Below, one piece after another: positions 1-4,936 of a stretch of 5,041 bases of DNA. The notes beneath the pieces are model-generated. The model had not been told where the DNA came from. It saw only the letters and a program-made list of their open reading frames with translations, and ran no database searches. Source of the stretch: Bacteroidales bacterium (lineage in GTDB: Bacteria > Bacteroidota > Bacteroidia > Bacteroidales > Muribaculaceae). The stretch's first letter is position 1; each line of letters starts with the position of its first letter. The DNA lies in contig JAUNCU010000196.1 of the NCBI GenBank assembly GCA_030526455.1, forward strand, positions 1-5,041, written 5' to 3'. The translations under genes and the position numbers were made by a program.

Positions 1-82
1 GTGTTTTTCGCTATAATCTTGCCGCATTTTTGAGTTTTCGGACAGGCTGGGGGGCATCAACATAATACCATTCGCCAGGCGC

Positions 83-102
83 GGACGCGATGTGTCGCGT
101 CC
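83..102. repeat. Short GC-rich palindrome, REP-like
   Basis: GGACGCGA (83-90) and TCGCGTCC (95-102) form a perfect 8-bp inverted repeat with a 4-base loop. It lies in the non-coding stretch downstream of metK, beyond the metK terminator. No T-run follows it on either strand, so it is not a second intrinsic terminator. Its form (compact, GC-rich, intergenic) resembles repetitive extragenic palindromes, which are often mobilised by IS200-like REP-associated transposases. That link is inference, because only one copy is visible here. Confidence 0.5.
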
Positions 103-163
103 CTACCACATTGTGCATTTTGATACACCCGCGCGACAGACGAAAAAACCTTTGGGGTATATA

Positions 164-204
164 TAAAAAAAGGTTGCCGTCCTTTTTTGTGTGGGGCGGC
201 AACC
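164..204 (-). terminator. Intrinsic terminator of metK
   Basis: Read on the minus strand, GGTTGCCG (204-197) and CGGCAACC (179-172) form a perfect 8-bp stem around a 17-base loop. The stem is followed at once by a run of seven T (171-165) and further AT-rich sequence. It begins about 40 bases after the metK stop codon and points the right way to end that transcript. The loop is longer than usual, but the GC-rich stem plus T-run is the classic arrangement. Confidence 0.8.
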
Positions 205-243
205 TATTCAGTTATGGGCTATATGAAATATTCGTGTATTTTT

Positions 244-1545
244 TTACAGGTTGAATGCGGCTTTGATTTGGTCGACGTAGTCGAGTTTTTCCCAGGTGAA
301 GAGTTCTACGTCGAGGGAGAATTCCTTGCGTTCGTATTTTGAAGCGAAGTGCTTGGTTACGATCTTCGACTTGCGTCCCATATGGCCGTAGGCTGCGGTT
401 TCTTCGTAGATGGGCTGGCGCAACTTGAGGCGCTGCTCGATGGCGAATGGGGTGAGTGGGAAGATGGCCGCCAGTTTTTCGGCGATTTCGGCGTCGCTCA
501 CGTTCACCTTGCTGGTGCCGTAGGTGTTCACGAAGAAGTTGACGGGCTCGGCCTGACCGATGGCGTAACTGATTTGCACGAGCATTTCGTCGGCGATGCC
601 GGCAGCCACTGCATTCTTTGCGATGTGGCGTGCAGCGTAGGCCGCGCTGCGGTCGACCTTGCTGGGGTCTTTGCCCGAGAAAGCGCCGCCGCCGTGTGCG
701 CCGCGTCCGCCGTAGGTGTCGACGATGATTTTGCGGCCGGTGAGACCGGTGTCGCCGTGAGGGCCGCCGATCACGAATTTGCCGGTGGGGTTCACGAGCA
801 GGATGAGGTCGTCGTCGAAGAGCGCCTGAGTTTCGGCGGGCAGGTCGGCGATGAGGGTGGGGAGGAGCACATTCTTCACGTCGCCGTAGATGCGGTCGTG
901 CATGCGCTTATCGGCTTCTTCCTGGCTGATGCCTTCCTTCTTGGCGTTGACGAAGTCGTCGTGCTGGGTGCTGATCACGATGGTGTGCACGCGCACTGGC
1001 TTGTTAGTGTCGCCGTCGTATTCCACAGTCACCTGGCTCTTGGCGTCGGGGCGGAGATAAGGAATCACGTGGCCCTTGCGCAGTTTTGCGAGTTTGATGA
1101 GCAGCAGGTGGGCGAGGTCGAGCGTCAGTGGCAGGTAACTAGGTGTTTCGGTGCAGGCGTAGCCAAACATCATGCCCTGGTCGCCGGCGCCCTGCGCTTC
1201 CTTTTCGCTGCGGTCCACGCCGCGGTTGATGTCGCCCGACTGCTCGTGGATGGCGGTGAGCACACCGCAAGAGTCGGCGTCGAATTGGTATTCACTCTTG
1301 TCGTAGCCAATTTTCTTGATCGTCTTGCGCGCCACTTCAGGCAGGTCGATGTAGGCCTGCGACTTCACTTCGCCGGCAAGCACCACCTGGCCGGTGGTCA
1401 CGAGGGTTTCACACGCCACCTTCGACTCGGGGTCGAAAGCGAGAAATTGGTCGAGAATAGCGTCGCTAATCTGGTCGGCAACCTTGTCGGGATGCCCTTC
1501 AGATACTGATTCAGATGAGAATAAGTAATTCATTTTTTCCATCAT
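244..1545 (-). CDS. metK: S-adenosylmethionine synthetase (methionine adenosyltransferase)
   Basis: This cytoplasmic enzyme makes S-adenosylmethionine (SAM), the main methyl donor, from L-methionine and ATP, releasing phosphate and diphosphate. The 433-residue product is nearly all family sequence. It has GHPDK at residues 17-21 (active-site histidine), GAGDQGMMFGY at 119-129, YLRPDAKSQVTVEY at 163-176, NPTGKF at 252-257, GDTGLTGRKI at 264-273 and the glycine-rich phosphate loop GGGAFSGKD at 285-293. It runs through to a C-terminal FTWEKLDYVD typical of Bacteroidales, and its length is about normal for this group. The start is uncertain. The first ATG is at 1545, but an in-frame ATG at 1533 gives MNYLFSSESVSEGHPDK, which matches where homologues usually begin. 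It is transcribed alone, divergently from the vWA gene, from a Bacteroidota promoter, behind a SAM-II-type riboswitch, and ends at the terminator at 164-204. Identification is secure. Confidence 0.98.
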   Translation of the reverse strand: MMEKMNYLFSSESVSEGHPDKVADQISDAILDQFLAFDPESKVACETLVTTGQVVLAGEVKSQAYIDLPEVARKTIKKIGYDKSEYQFDADSCGVLTAIHEQSGDINRGVDRSEKEAQGAGDQGMMFGYACTETPSYLPLTLDLAHLLLIKLAKLRKGHVIPYLRPDAKSQVTVEYDGDTNKPVRVHTIVISTQHDDFVNAKKEGISQEEADKRMHDRIYGDVKNVLLPTLIADLPAETQALFDDDLILLVNPTGKFVIGGPHGDTGLTGRKIIVDTYGGRGAHGGGAFSGKDPSKVDRSAAYAARHIAKNAVAAGIADEMLVQISYAIGQAEPVNFFVNTYGTSKVNVSDAEIAEKLAAIFPLTPFAIEQRLKLRQPIYEETAAYGHMGRKSKIVTKHFASKYERKEFSLDVELFTWEKLDYVDQIKAAFNL

Positions 1546-1562
1546 TTTTATGGTGGAAAAAA
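1533..1562 (-). promoter_or_regulatory. Start-codon hairpin of metK (probable expression platform)
   Basis: On the minus strand TTTTTTCCA (1562-1554) pairs perfectly with TGGAAAAAA (1541-1533). After one C/A mismatch, CAT (1552-1550) pairs with ATG (1545-1543), closing an AAAA loop. The hairpin buries the ATG codons at 1545 and 1542 and reaches the first base of the ATG at 1533. It would hide the ribosome entry region. The same T-rich 5' arm can instead pair with either of two parts of the upstream riboswitch, which suggests a switch in translation. The pairings are seen in the sequence; the regulatory role is inferred. Confidence 0.6.
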
Positions 1563-1599
1563 CGCTAATGAGGCTGTGAATGTAGAGGGATGATTCGCA

Positions 1600-1650
1600 G
1601 TTTTAGCATTTTTTCAAGTGGTTGCAAGCAGCCAAATTTTTCCACCTTGG
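1600..1650 (-). ncRNA. SAM-II riboswitch in the metK leader
   Basis: On the minus strand AGGTGG (1647-1642) pairs with CCACTT (1621-1616) to form P1, six pairs with one G-U. The P1 loop contains ATTT (1637-1634) and ends in the conserved CTTGCAA just before the P1 3' strand. Downstream is an A-rich strand with AAAT (1611-1608), which pairs with the loop ATTT to make the pseudoknot, then GCTAAAA (1607-1601). The order of P1, loop AUUU, UUGCAA, P1', AAAU and GCUAAAA is that of the SAM-II (SAM-alpha) class, which is known upstream of methionine and SAM genes in alphaproteobacteria and Bacteroidota. The length of about 50 bases fits. It lies between the metK promoter and start codon, so SAM probably represses its own synthesis. 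Confidence 0.85.
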
Positions 1651-1676
1651 TTGTTATGTAGTTTTAATTTCGGGTG

Positions 1677-1708
1677 CAAAGTTACGCCATTTCTGTGAAT
1701 TACACAAA
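1677..1708 (-). promoter_or_regulatory. metK promoter, Bacteroidota type
   Basis: On the minus strand TTTG (1708-1705) is followed after 20 bases by TAACTTTG (1684-1677), an exact match to the Bacteroidota -33 TTTG and -7 TAnnTTTG boxes. Transcription should begin near 1672. That gives a leader of about 125-140 bases, just enough to hold the riboswitch and the start-site hairpin. Confidence 0.8.
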
Positions 1709-1718
1709 TTTTTGAAAT

Positions 1719-1730
1719 TGCAACGTTGCA
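1719..1730. promoter_or_regulatory. Perfect 12-bp palindrome between divergent promoters
   Basis: TGCAACGTTGCA is a perfect palindrome just upstream of the metK -33 box and about 30 bp upstream of the putative -7 box of the vWA gene. Its half-site CGTTGC recurs at 1753-1758. It could be the binding site of a dimeric regulator serving both promoters. No regulator is identified, so this is only a candidate operator. Confidence 0.3.
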
Positions 1731-1758
1731 GAAATCGGCACCGTGACGTAATCGTTGC

Positions 1759-1766
1759 TAAATTTG
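1759..1766 (+). promoter_or_regulatory. Putative -7 box for the vWA gene
   Basis: TAAATTTG matches the Bacteroidota -7 consensus TAnnTTTG. It lies about 100 bp upstream of the start codon, in the only non-coding stretch available. No clear TTTG is found at the expected -33 distance, so the call is moderate. Transcription from it would start close to the 5' end of the hairpin at 1771-1800. Confidence 0.45.
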
Positions 1767-1770
1767 CAAT

Positions 1771-1800
1771 GTGAACGAGATGAAAAGCGTTCTCGTTCGC
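1771..1800 (+). other. Stem-loop in the 5' leader of the vWA gene
   Basis: GAACGAGA (1773-1780) pairs perfectly with TCTCGTTC (1791-1798). A U-G and a G-C pair extend the stem to 10 bp around a 10-base loop. No T-run follows, so it is not an intrinsic terminator. It would lie at or near the 5' end of the mRNA if the promoter at 1759 is right, where such stems can stabilise a transcript. It could instead be a DNA operator. Confidence 0.5.
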
Positions 1801-1865
1801 CCAAGGAGACGACTAATCTTAGTTAACCATATAAAGAAATAACATCTAAAACACCAAACACGAAA

Positions 1866-2546
1866 ATGAATAGCAAAGTGTACAACGTAGTGATCCTCGA
1901 CAAGAGTGGATCGATGAACAGCATCCGCAAGGCGGCTGTCGACAGTGTGAACGAAACATTCGGCGCCATCCGTAGCGCCCGCCGTAGCAACGAAGGCCAG
2001 GAGCACTTCGTGACGCTGCTCGCCTTCTGCGGCTGCGAACAGAAGATGATTTATGAAAACACACCCATCGATGAGGTGACCGACATCAGTATCGACGCCT
2101 ATGTGCCCTGCTGCACCACGCCGCTCTACGACGCCATTGGCATCACCTGCTCGCGCCTCCAGACGGCCGTGAAAGGCGACCCCGCCGCCAGCGTGGCAGT
2201 GACCATCATCACCGACGGCTACGAGAACTCCTCTCGCGAATTCACCCAAGCGTCGGTGAAGGCGCTCATCGAGGCGTGCAAGCAAGCGGGCTGGATGTTT
2301 GCCTACGTGGGCGCCGACCACGATGTGGAGGCGGTGGCCTTCAGTCTGAATATCGATAACCATATGAAATTCGACAAAAGCCAGCAAGGCATGCGCATGA
2401 TGTCGAGGACGATGAATTGCTGCTCCATGCGCTTCTTTAGGGCCGAATCGGAAATGATGGCCAACAAATCGCTCTCCGACGAAGAAATCATGGAGAAAAG
2501 AAGAGAAGCCAGCCGCAACTTCTTCAAGAAAGAGGATGAGGAATAA
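1866..2546 (+). CDS. von Willebrand factor A (vWA) domain protein
   Basis: This 226-residue protein is almost entirely one vWA domain. The metal-ion-dependent adhesion site is complete: DKSGS at residues 12-16 (the DxSxS motif), a threonine at 84-85 in TTPLYDA, and aspartate 117 in ITDGYEN. It should therefore bind a divalent metal and a partner protein. There is no signal peptide or membrane segment, so it is probably cytoplasmic, unlike the secreted adhesins of the superfamily. It resembles short stand-alone vWA proteins common in Bacteroidales, with the conserved SLNIDN near residue 160. Their function is not established. The C-terminal tail (about 195-226) is charged and probably helical. 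It has eight cysteines, including CxC at 55-57 and CC at 82-83 and 185-186, which is high for its size. The A-rich stretch before the ATG suits Bacteroidota initiation. It appears monocistronic, followed by a long hairpin at 2570. Confidence 0.9.
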   Translation: MNSKVYNVVILDKSGSMNSIRKAAVDSVNETFGAIRSARRSNEGQEHFVTLLAFCGCEQKMIYENTPIDEVTDISIDAYVPCCTTPLYDAIGITCSRLQTAVKGDPAASVAVTIITDGYENSSREFTQASVKALIEACKQAGWMFAYVGADHDVEAVAFSLNIDNHMKFDKSQQGMRMMSRTMNCCSMRFFRAESEMMANKSLSDEEIMEKRREASRNFFKKEDEE

Positions 2547-2569
2547 GCGCCCGCGTTGAGAGAAGATAT

Positions 2570-2630
2570 CCCATAACAGCCGTGGCCTGCTGCACTTGCA
2601 TGTGTGGCGGGCCACGGTCGCTATTATGGG
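2570..2630. repeat. Long imperfect palindrome (61 bp) after the vWA gene
   Basis: CCCATAACAG (2570-2579) pairs with CTATTATGGG (2621-2630) with one mismatch, and CCGTGGCC (2580-2587) pairs perfectly with GGCCACGG (2610-2617). A 3-base bulge (2618-2620) separates the two on the right side. Inside, GCTGCAC and GTGTGGC (2589-2595 and 2602-2608) pair if G-U is allowed, leaving a 6-base loop. It starts 24 bp after the vWA stop codon. No T-run follows, so it may protect the mRNA 3' end or be a palindromic repeat element rather than a terminator. TTATGG at its right edge can also pair with CCATAA at 2664-2669, giving an alternative fold. Confidence 0.65.
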
Positions 2631-2725
2631 CAGGCGTGGCTGTATGGAAAACTCGGGTGCCTACCATAACCGACCCTCTCCGAGGCTCTTTTCTTTGTGG
2701 CTCCTTATCTCCAAGCCGCGCTCGC

Positions 2726-2742
2726 GAATTGTTGCACAATTC
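2726..2742. repeat. Small perfect inverted repeat
   Basis: GAATTGT and ACAATTC form a 7-bp perfect stem with a 3-base loop inside the gene-free stretch 2547-2834. Weaker pairing outside it (AAGC at 2713-2716 with GCTT at 2747-2750) suggests it is the tip of a longer hairpin. No function is assigned. Confidence 0.4.
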
Positions 2743-2760
2743 ACTCGCTTGCATGGAGTT

Positions 2761-2808
2761 AACCATGATAAGCCGTCTCCGACGGCGGTGGGTGGCCGCC
2801 TGATGGTT
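2761..2808. repeat. Nested inverted repeats
   Basis: AACCAT (2761-2766) and ATGGTT (2803-2808) enclose a perfect 6-bp hairpin, GCCGTC (2772-2777) with GACGGC (2781-2786) and loop TCC. GGCGG and CCGCC between them can also pair. Together with the palindromes at 2570, 2726 and 2816, this makes the stretch from vWA stop to toxin fragment a dense array of potential stem-loops with no convincing coding sequence on either strand. Confidence 0.45.
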
Positions 2809-2815
2809 GGGCTGG

Positions 2816-2850
2816 TTTTAGCAAAAGGGGACTGTCACCTTTTGCTAAAA
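2816..2850. repeat. 35-bp near-perfect palindrome, REP-like
   Basis: TTTTAGCAAAAGG (2816-2828) and CCTTTTGCTAAAA (2838-2850) are perfect inverted copies. The centre GACTGTC is itself symmetric around a T, leaving one mismatched pair (G2829/A2837). The core AAAGGGGACTGTC (2824-2836) recurs at 4987-4999 in the same orientation, so it belongs to a repeat family in this genome. GGGGACTGTC-type palindromes look like repetitive extragenic palindromes. The element coincides with the point where the abiEii reading frame breaks off, so it marks an insertion or deletion junction. Confidence 0.7.
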
Positions 2851-2981
2851 GGGCTCGCAGAGATGCGATATAGCAGGCGCTCGTGCAAATACCTTACTAG
2901 CACCTTCATATACTCCTGTTTCTCCTCTTTAGCCAGGTTAAGCAGTCGTGCTTTTATTGATTTTCCTAAATCCTTTTTCAT
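2835..2981 (-). pseudogene. abiEii: AbiEii-family toxin, truncated to its N-terminus
   Basis: Intact members are nucleotidyltransferase-like toxins of roughly 280-300 residues, partnered with AbiEi. Here the frame opens with MKKDLGKSIKARLLNLAKEE and continues through VLVRYLHERLLYRIS, a clear match to the family N-terminus. It stops after only 48 codons. The stop (2835-2837) lies inside the 35-bp palindrome. The catalytic part, starting with the KGG-type nucleotide-binding segment and the acidic motif, is absent, and nothing like it is found on either strand from 2547 to 2834. The start overlaps the abiEi stop in an ATGA (2981-2978), the usual coupling in such operons, so this is the remnant of a real second gene. 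The product is almost certainly non-toxic. Confidence 0.8.
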
Positions 2982-3571
2982 AGTCGGGTTTCCAAATACA
3001 TTGATAGGATGCGCTTCACTCTGAGTTTTTGCGCATATTCGTTGAGCAATGAAATATTTCGATTTTCTCTCTTGAGATAATTGTTGATAACTTCTCCACA
3101 CACGTCGAGGCCGATTTTGTTACGGTATTTCACAGCATCGCACACGGTGCGCTCTACATCGGTGATGAGCACCGAATGGCCTGTGATGTTTTGCTTCACT
3201 ACTCCCAATTGGAGATATTCCTTTTTCCAGTAATAGAGGTCGATGAGGGGATACTCGGGGATTTGAACCTTTCGTTTTGCTTCAATGGCCACGCACAAGG
3301 CTGCTGGGACTTGGGTGGAAAGGTCATAATGCAGGAATGCGCTATACAGGCAAAGAACCCCTCGCGGAACGATTCGCTCCACGTCGACCATGTTGCTGGC
3401 AAGTGCTTCTGGGAGCGCGTACACGCCTTTGCGTACACGAATCATCTCCCCTTCGGCAACCGCTTTTCGCAGTTGCTCATATTCGCCGCGCGTATCGGCT
3501 TCGCGTGCGGTGATGAAACCACCTTGCTGTTCCGCGGTGTTGAAAATGTATTTCTTGTTGATGGTAGGCAT
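2978..3571 (-). CDS. abiEi: AbiEi-family antitoxin / transcriptional autoregulator
   Basis: This is the antitoxin of an AbiE-type (type IV) toxin-antitoxin pair. Such proteins counter the AbiEii nucleotidyltransferase and repress their own operon. The 197-residue product has an N-terminal winged helix (about residues 5-55: GGFITAREAD, LRKAVAEGEMIRVRKGVYALP). It is followed by LYSAFLHYDLSTQVP (75-89) and the C-terminal signature DVERTVCDAVKYRNKIGLD (138-156), all typical of the family, and it looks full length. I place the start at ATG 3571. An in-frame TTG at 3583 overlaps the -7 promoter box and is unlikely. The toxin start overlaps its stop by 4 bases, but the toxin is truncated, leaving an orphan antitoxin. 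A large dyad at 3608-3653 is the probable site of autorepression. Confidence 0.9.
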   Translation of the reverse strand: MPTINKKYIFNTAEQQGGFITAREADTRGEYEQLRKAVAEGEMIRVRKGVYALPEALASNMVDVERIVPRGVLCLYSAFLHYDLSTQVPAALCVAIEAKRKVQIPEYPLIDLYYWKKEYLQLGVVKQNITGHSVLITDVERTVCDAVKYRNKIGLDVCGEVINNYLKRENRNISLLNEYAQKLRVKRILSMYLETRL

Positions 3572-3580
3572 ATGTTGGCG

Positions 3581-3612
3581 CAAAGGTAATAAGTTTTTTT
3601 GAATATGTGTAA
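3581..3612 (-). promoter_or_regulatory. abiE promoter
   Basis: On the minus strand TACCTTTG (3588-3581) matches the Bacteroidota -7 box exactly and ends 9 bases before the abiEi ATG. The expected -33 position (3612-3609) reads TTAC, a weak match. Transcription would start within about 3-7 bases of the ATG, so the mRNA would be leaderless or nearly so. The -33 region overlaps the dyad at 3608-3653. Confidence 0.6.
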
Positions 3613-3653
3613 AAATCTACGGAGAATATTTGTAAACTCCGTAACATTTTACA
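3608..3653. promoter_or_regulatory. 46-bp bipartite dyad, probable AbiEi operator
   Basis: TGTAAAA (3608-3614) mirrors TTTTACA (3647-3653), and TACGGAG (3618-3624) mirrors CTCCGTA (3637-3643). Both pairs are perfect, share one centre near 3630.5 and are separated by equal 3-base gaps. The dyad overlaps the -33 region of the abiE promoter, where a repressor would block RNA polymerase. AbiEi proteins are known to bind inverted repeats in their own promoters, so this is the likely operator. The site also lies upstream of the divergent gene at 3782. The symmetry is seen directly; the binding protein is inferred. Confidence 0.65.
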
Positions 3654-3781
3654 TTTTCTTCGGGTGGAGCCTTTGCATTTTTTTCTTTTTTATGCGTAAA
3701 GTGGGTGGTTTTGGCATGGTTGTTGCATGTGTTGTATGTTGATACTGTAAATTCATAAACCCTTTTTTCTTTGATTTTTTT

Positions 3782-4921
3782 ATGAGTGATTTTGTTGATC
3801 CCTGTTTGCTTGAAGGCTTGGAATATGGTAAGGTGTATGTGGTTGCTGCTGAGGCTAACAAGGCTTTGGCTTATAAGGAACTGCTGCAGTCGAGTGTGCG
3901 CTCGGAGGAGAATCGCGCTTGGCTGAGCGGGATGACTGTAGAGACGATTGTTCTCCCCGATTTCCCTGGCCGCGACATGACGATAGCCGCCCGCAAGGTG
4001 AATGCCGGCAATATTGGCCGCCTCTCGGTGCTGGCCTACGCCGTGAATAACATCGAATTCCTGGATAGGGCGCTGGAAGAATTCCGCTCGCGCCTCACCT
4101 CGATGGAAAGCGACCCCGACGACGTGGACGATGTGTTTGACCTCGTTGTGCCAGAAGAAGTGAGCCATGAAAACTACGCGCTTTACCACTGGAGTGAAGA
4201 TGAGACGGGATGGCTGGGCAACTCGTTGCCCGAAACGACGGGGTTCATGACGCTGGCTGAAAGGGTGCGCGAAAGCAAGTCTTCTTTCTCGATGCATAGC
4301 AAAAGCAGGCCAAGTGCAGTGAAGGCACCAAAGCCGGAATATGAAATCCTGTATAAAGAGGAAGCCGATGAGGAGAAGGAGTATATAGATAAAAAGGCGC
4401 GCGAGCGCGACCAGGACCTGCAACTCATTAGGGCGCTGATTTTTGACTTTATACAAAAGTATCATGCCGACCCTACCGACCTCTTCGCCACTTTGCTGCG
4501 CGGCAAGTATATCGTGAATGCTACGCCCATGCTGGTGGTGAACCGCGACCGCAAAATCGTGTTGCCTGAATACGATGAAATGGAACTGAAGATGAGCGCT
4601 GCCAGCCGAACGCTTTACATCTGGTTTCTTGCTCACCCCGAAGGCTGCAAACTGAAGGATTTAGTAAAGCATCGAGACGAACTTATCAACATCTACCAGG
4701 AAGTGCATCCCGGCAGGAATTACCTGGAGCAGACGGTGGATGCGATGCTCGACTCAAAAAAACTGAACCAAAACTTTTCTCGCATCAAGAGTATTGTGCG
4801 AGGCGTGATCATCAACGACGACATCGCCAAGAACTACTACATCAGCCGAGGCGCCGACGGCGTATACCGCCTCCCCATCGCCACCAAGCCCGACAAGTTG
4901 CGCCTCCCACAGGCAAAATAA
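3782..4921 (+). CDS. Uncharacterised Bacteroidales protein, 379 residues
   Basis: I cannot assign a function. Codon use is consistent throughout, and the composition matches the other genes, so it is a real gene. The N-terminal part (about 1-165) is an acidic globular region I do not recognise. Residues 165-185 form a low-complexity, basic, serine-rich linker. Residues 190-225 are highly charged and probably a helix or coiled coil. The C-terminal part, from LPEYDEMELKMS (261-272) through TLYIWFLAHPEG (277-288), the RDELINIYQ segment (298-306) and FSRIKSIVRG (332-341) to about 366, resembles a domain seen in many uncharacterised Bacteroidales proteins. No signal peptide or membrane segment is visible, so it is probably cytoplasmic. 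It is divergent from abiE. Its AT-rich upstream region (3654-3781) shows no convincing promoter, only a near-match TTTCTTTG at 3766-3773. Confidence 0.85.
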   Translation: MSDFVDPCLLEGLEYGKVYVVAAEANKALAYKELLQSSVRSEENRAWLSGMTVETIVLPDFPGRDMTIAARKVNAGNIGRLSVLAYAVNNIEFLDRALEEFRSRLTSMESDPDDVDDVFDLVVPEEVSHENYALYHWSEDETGWLGNSLPETTGFMTLAERVRESKSSFSMHSKSRPSAVKAPKPEYEILYKEEADEEKEYIDKKARERDQDLQLIRALIFDFIQKYHADPTDLFATLLRGKYIVNATPMLVVNRDRKIVLPEYDEMELKMSAASRTLYIWFLAHPEGCKLKDLVKHRDELINIYQEVHPGRNYLEQTVDAMLDSKKLNQNFSRIKSIVRGVIINDDIAKNYYISRGADGVYRLPIATKPDKLRLPQAK

Positions 4922-4936
4922 CCAAGATTACCACCA

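Noticed and set aside
11..202. A 63-codon minus-strand frame downstream of metK
   Set aside because: It begins inside the metK terminator hairpin and runs through the GGACGCGA palindrome, with no family resemblance.
349..1509. A 386-codon open frame on the plus strand
   Set aside because: It lies wholly antisense to metK, and its valine-, alanine- and histidine-rich product is what reverse reading of a GC-biased gene gives. metK itself is certain.
1758..2615. A 285-codon minus-strand frame opposite the vWA gene
   Set aside because: It is the shadow of the vWA gene, rich in histidine, and runs through the promoter and the downstream palindrome. No recognisable domain.
2671..2700. CCTC/GAGG followed by a T-rich stretch as a vWA terminator
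   Set aside because: The stem is only four base pairs and the T-run is interrupted, so it is too weak to call.
2582..3024. Plus-strand frames of 73 and 142 codons across the inverted-repeat island
   Set aside because: They span palindromes and the antisense of abiEii, and their products look like translated repeats. If similar proteins exist in databases, a repeat element would explain it.
3700..3750. TTGCATG-like repeated words upstream of the 379-residue gene
   Set aside because: The spacing is irregular and the sequence is low complexity, so it is not a convincing operator array.
3617..4636. A 339-codon minus-strand frame opposite the 379-residue gene
   Set aside because: It is antisense to a gene with better composition, it crosses the AT-rich control region, and its tail is low complexity.
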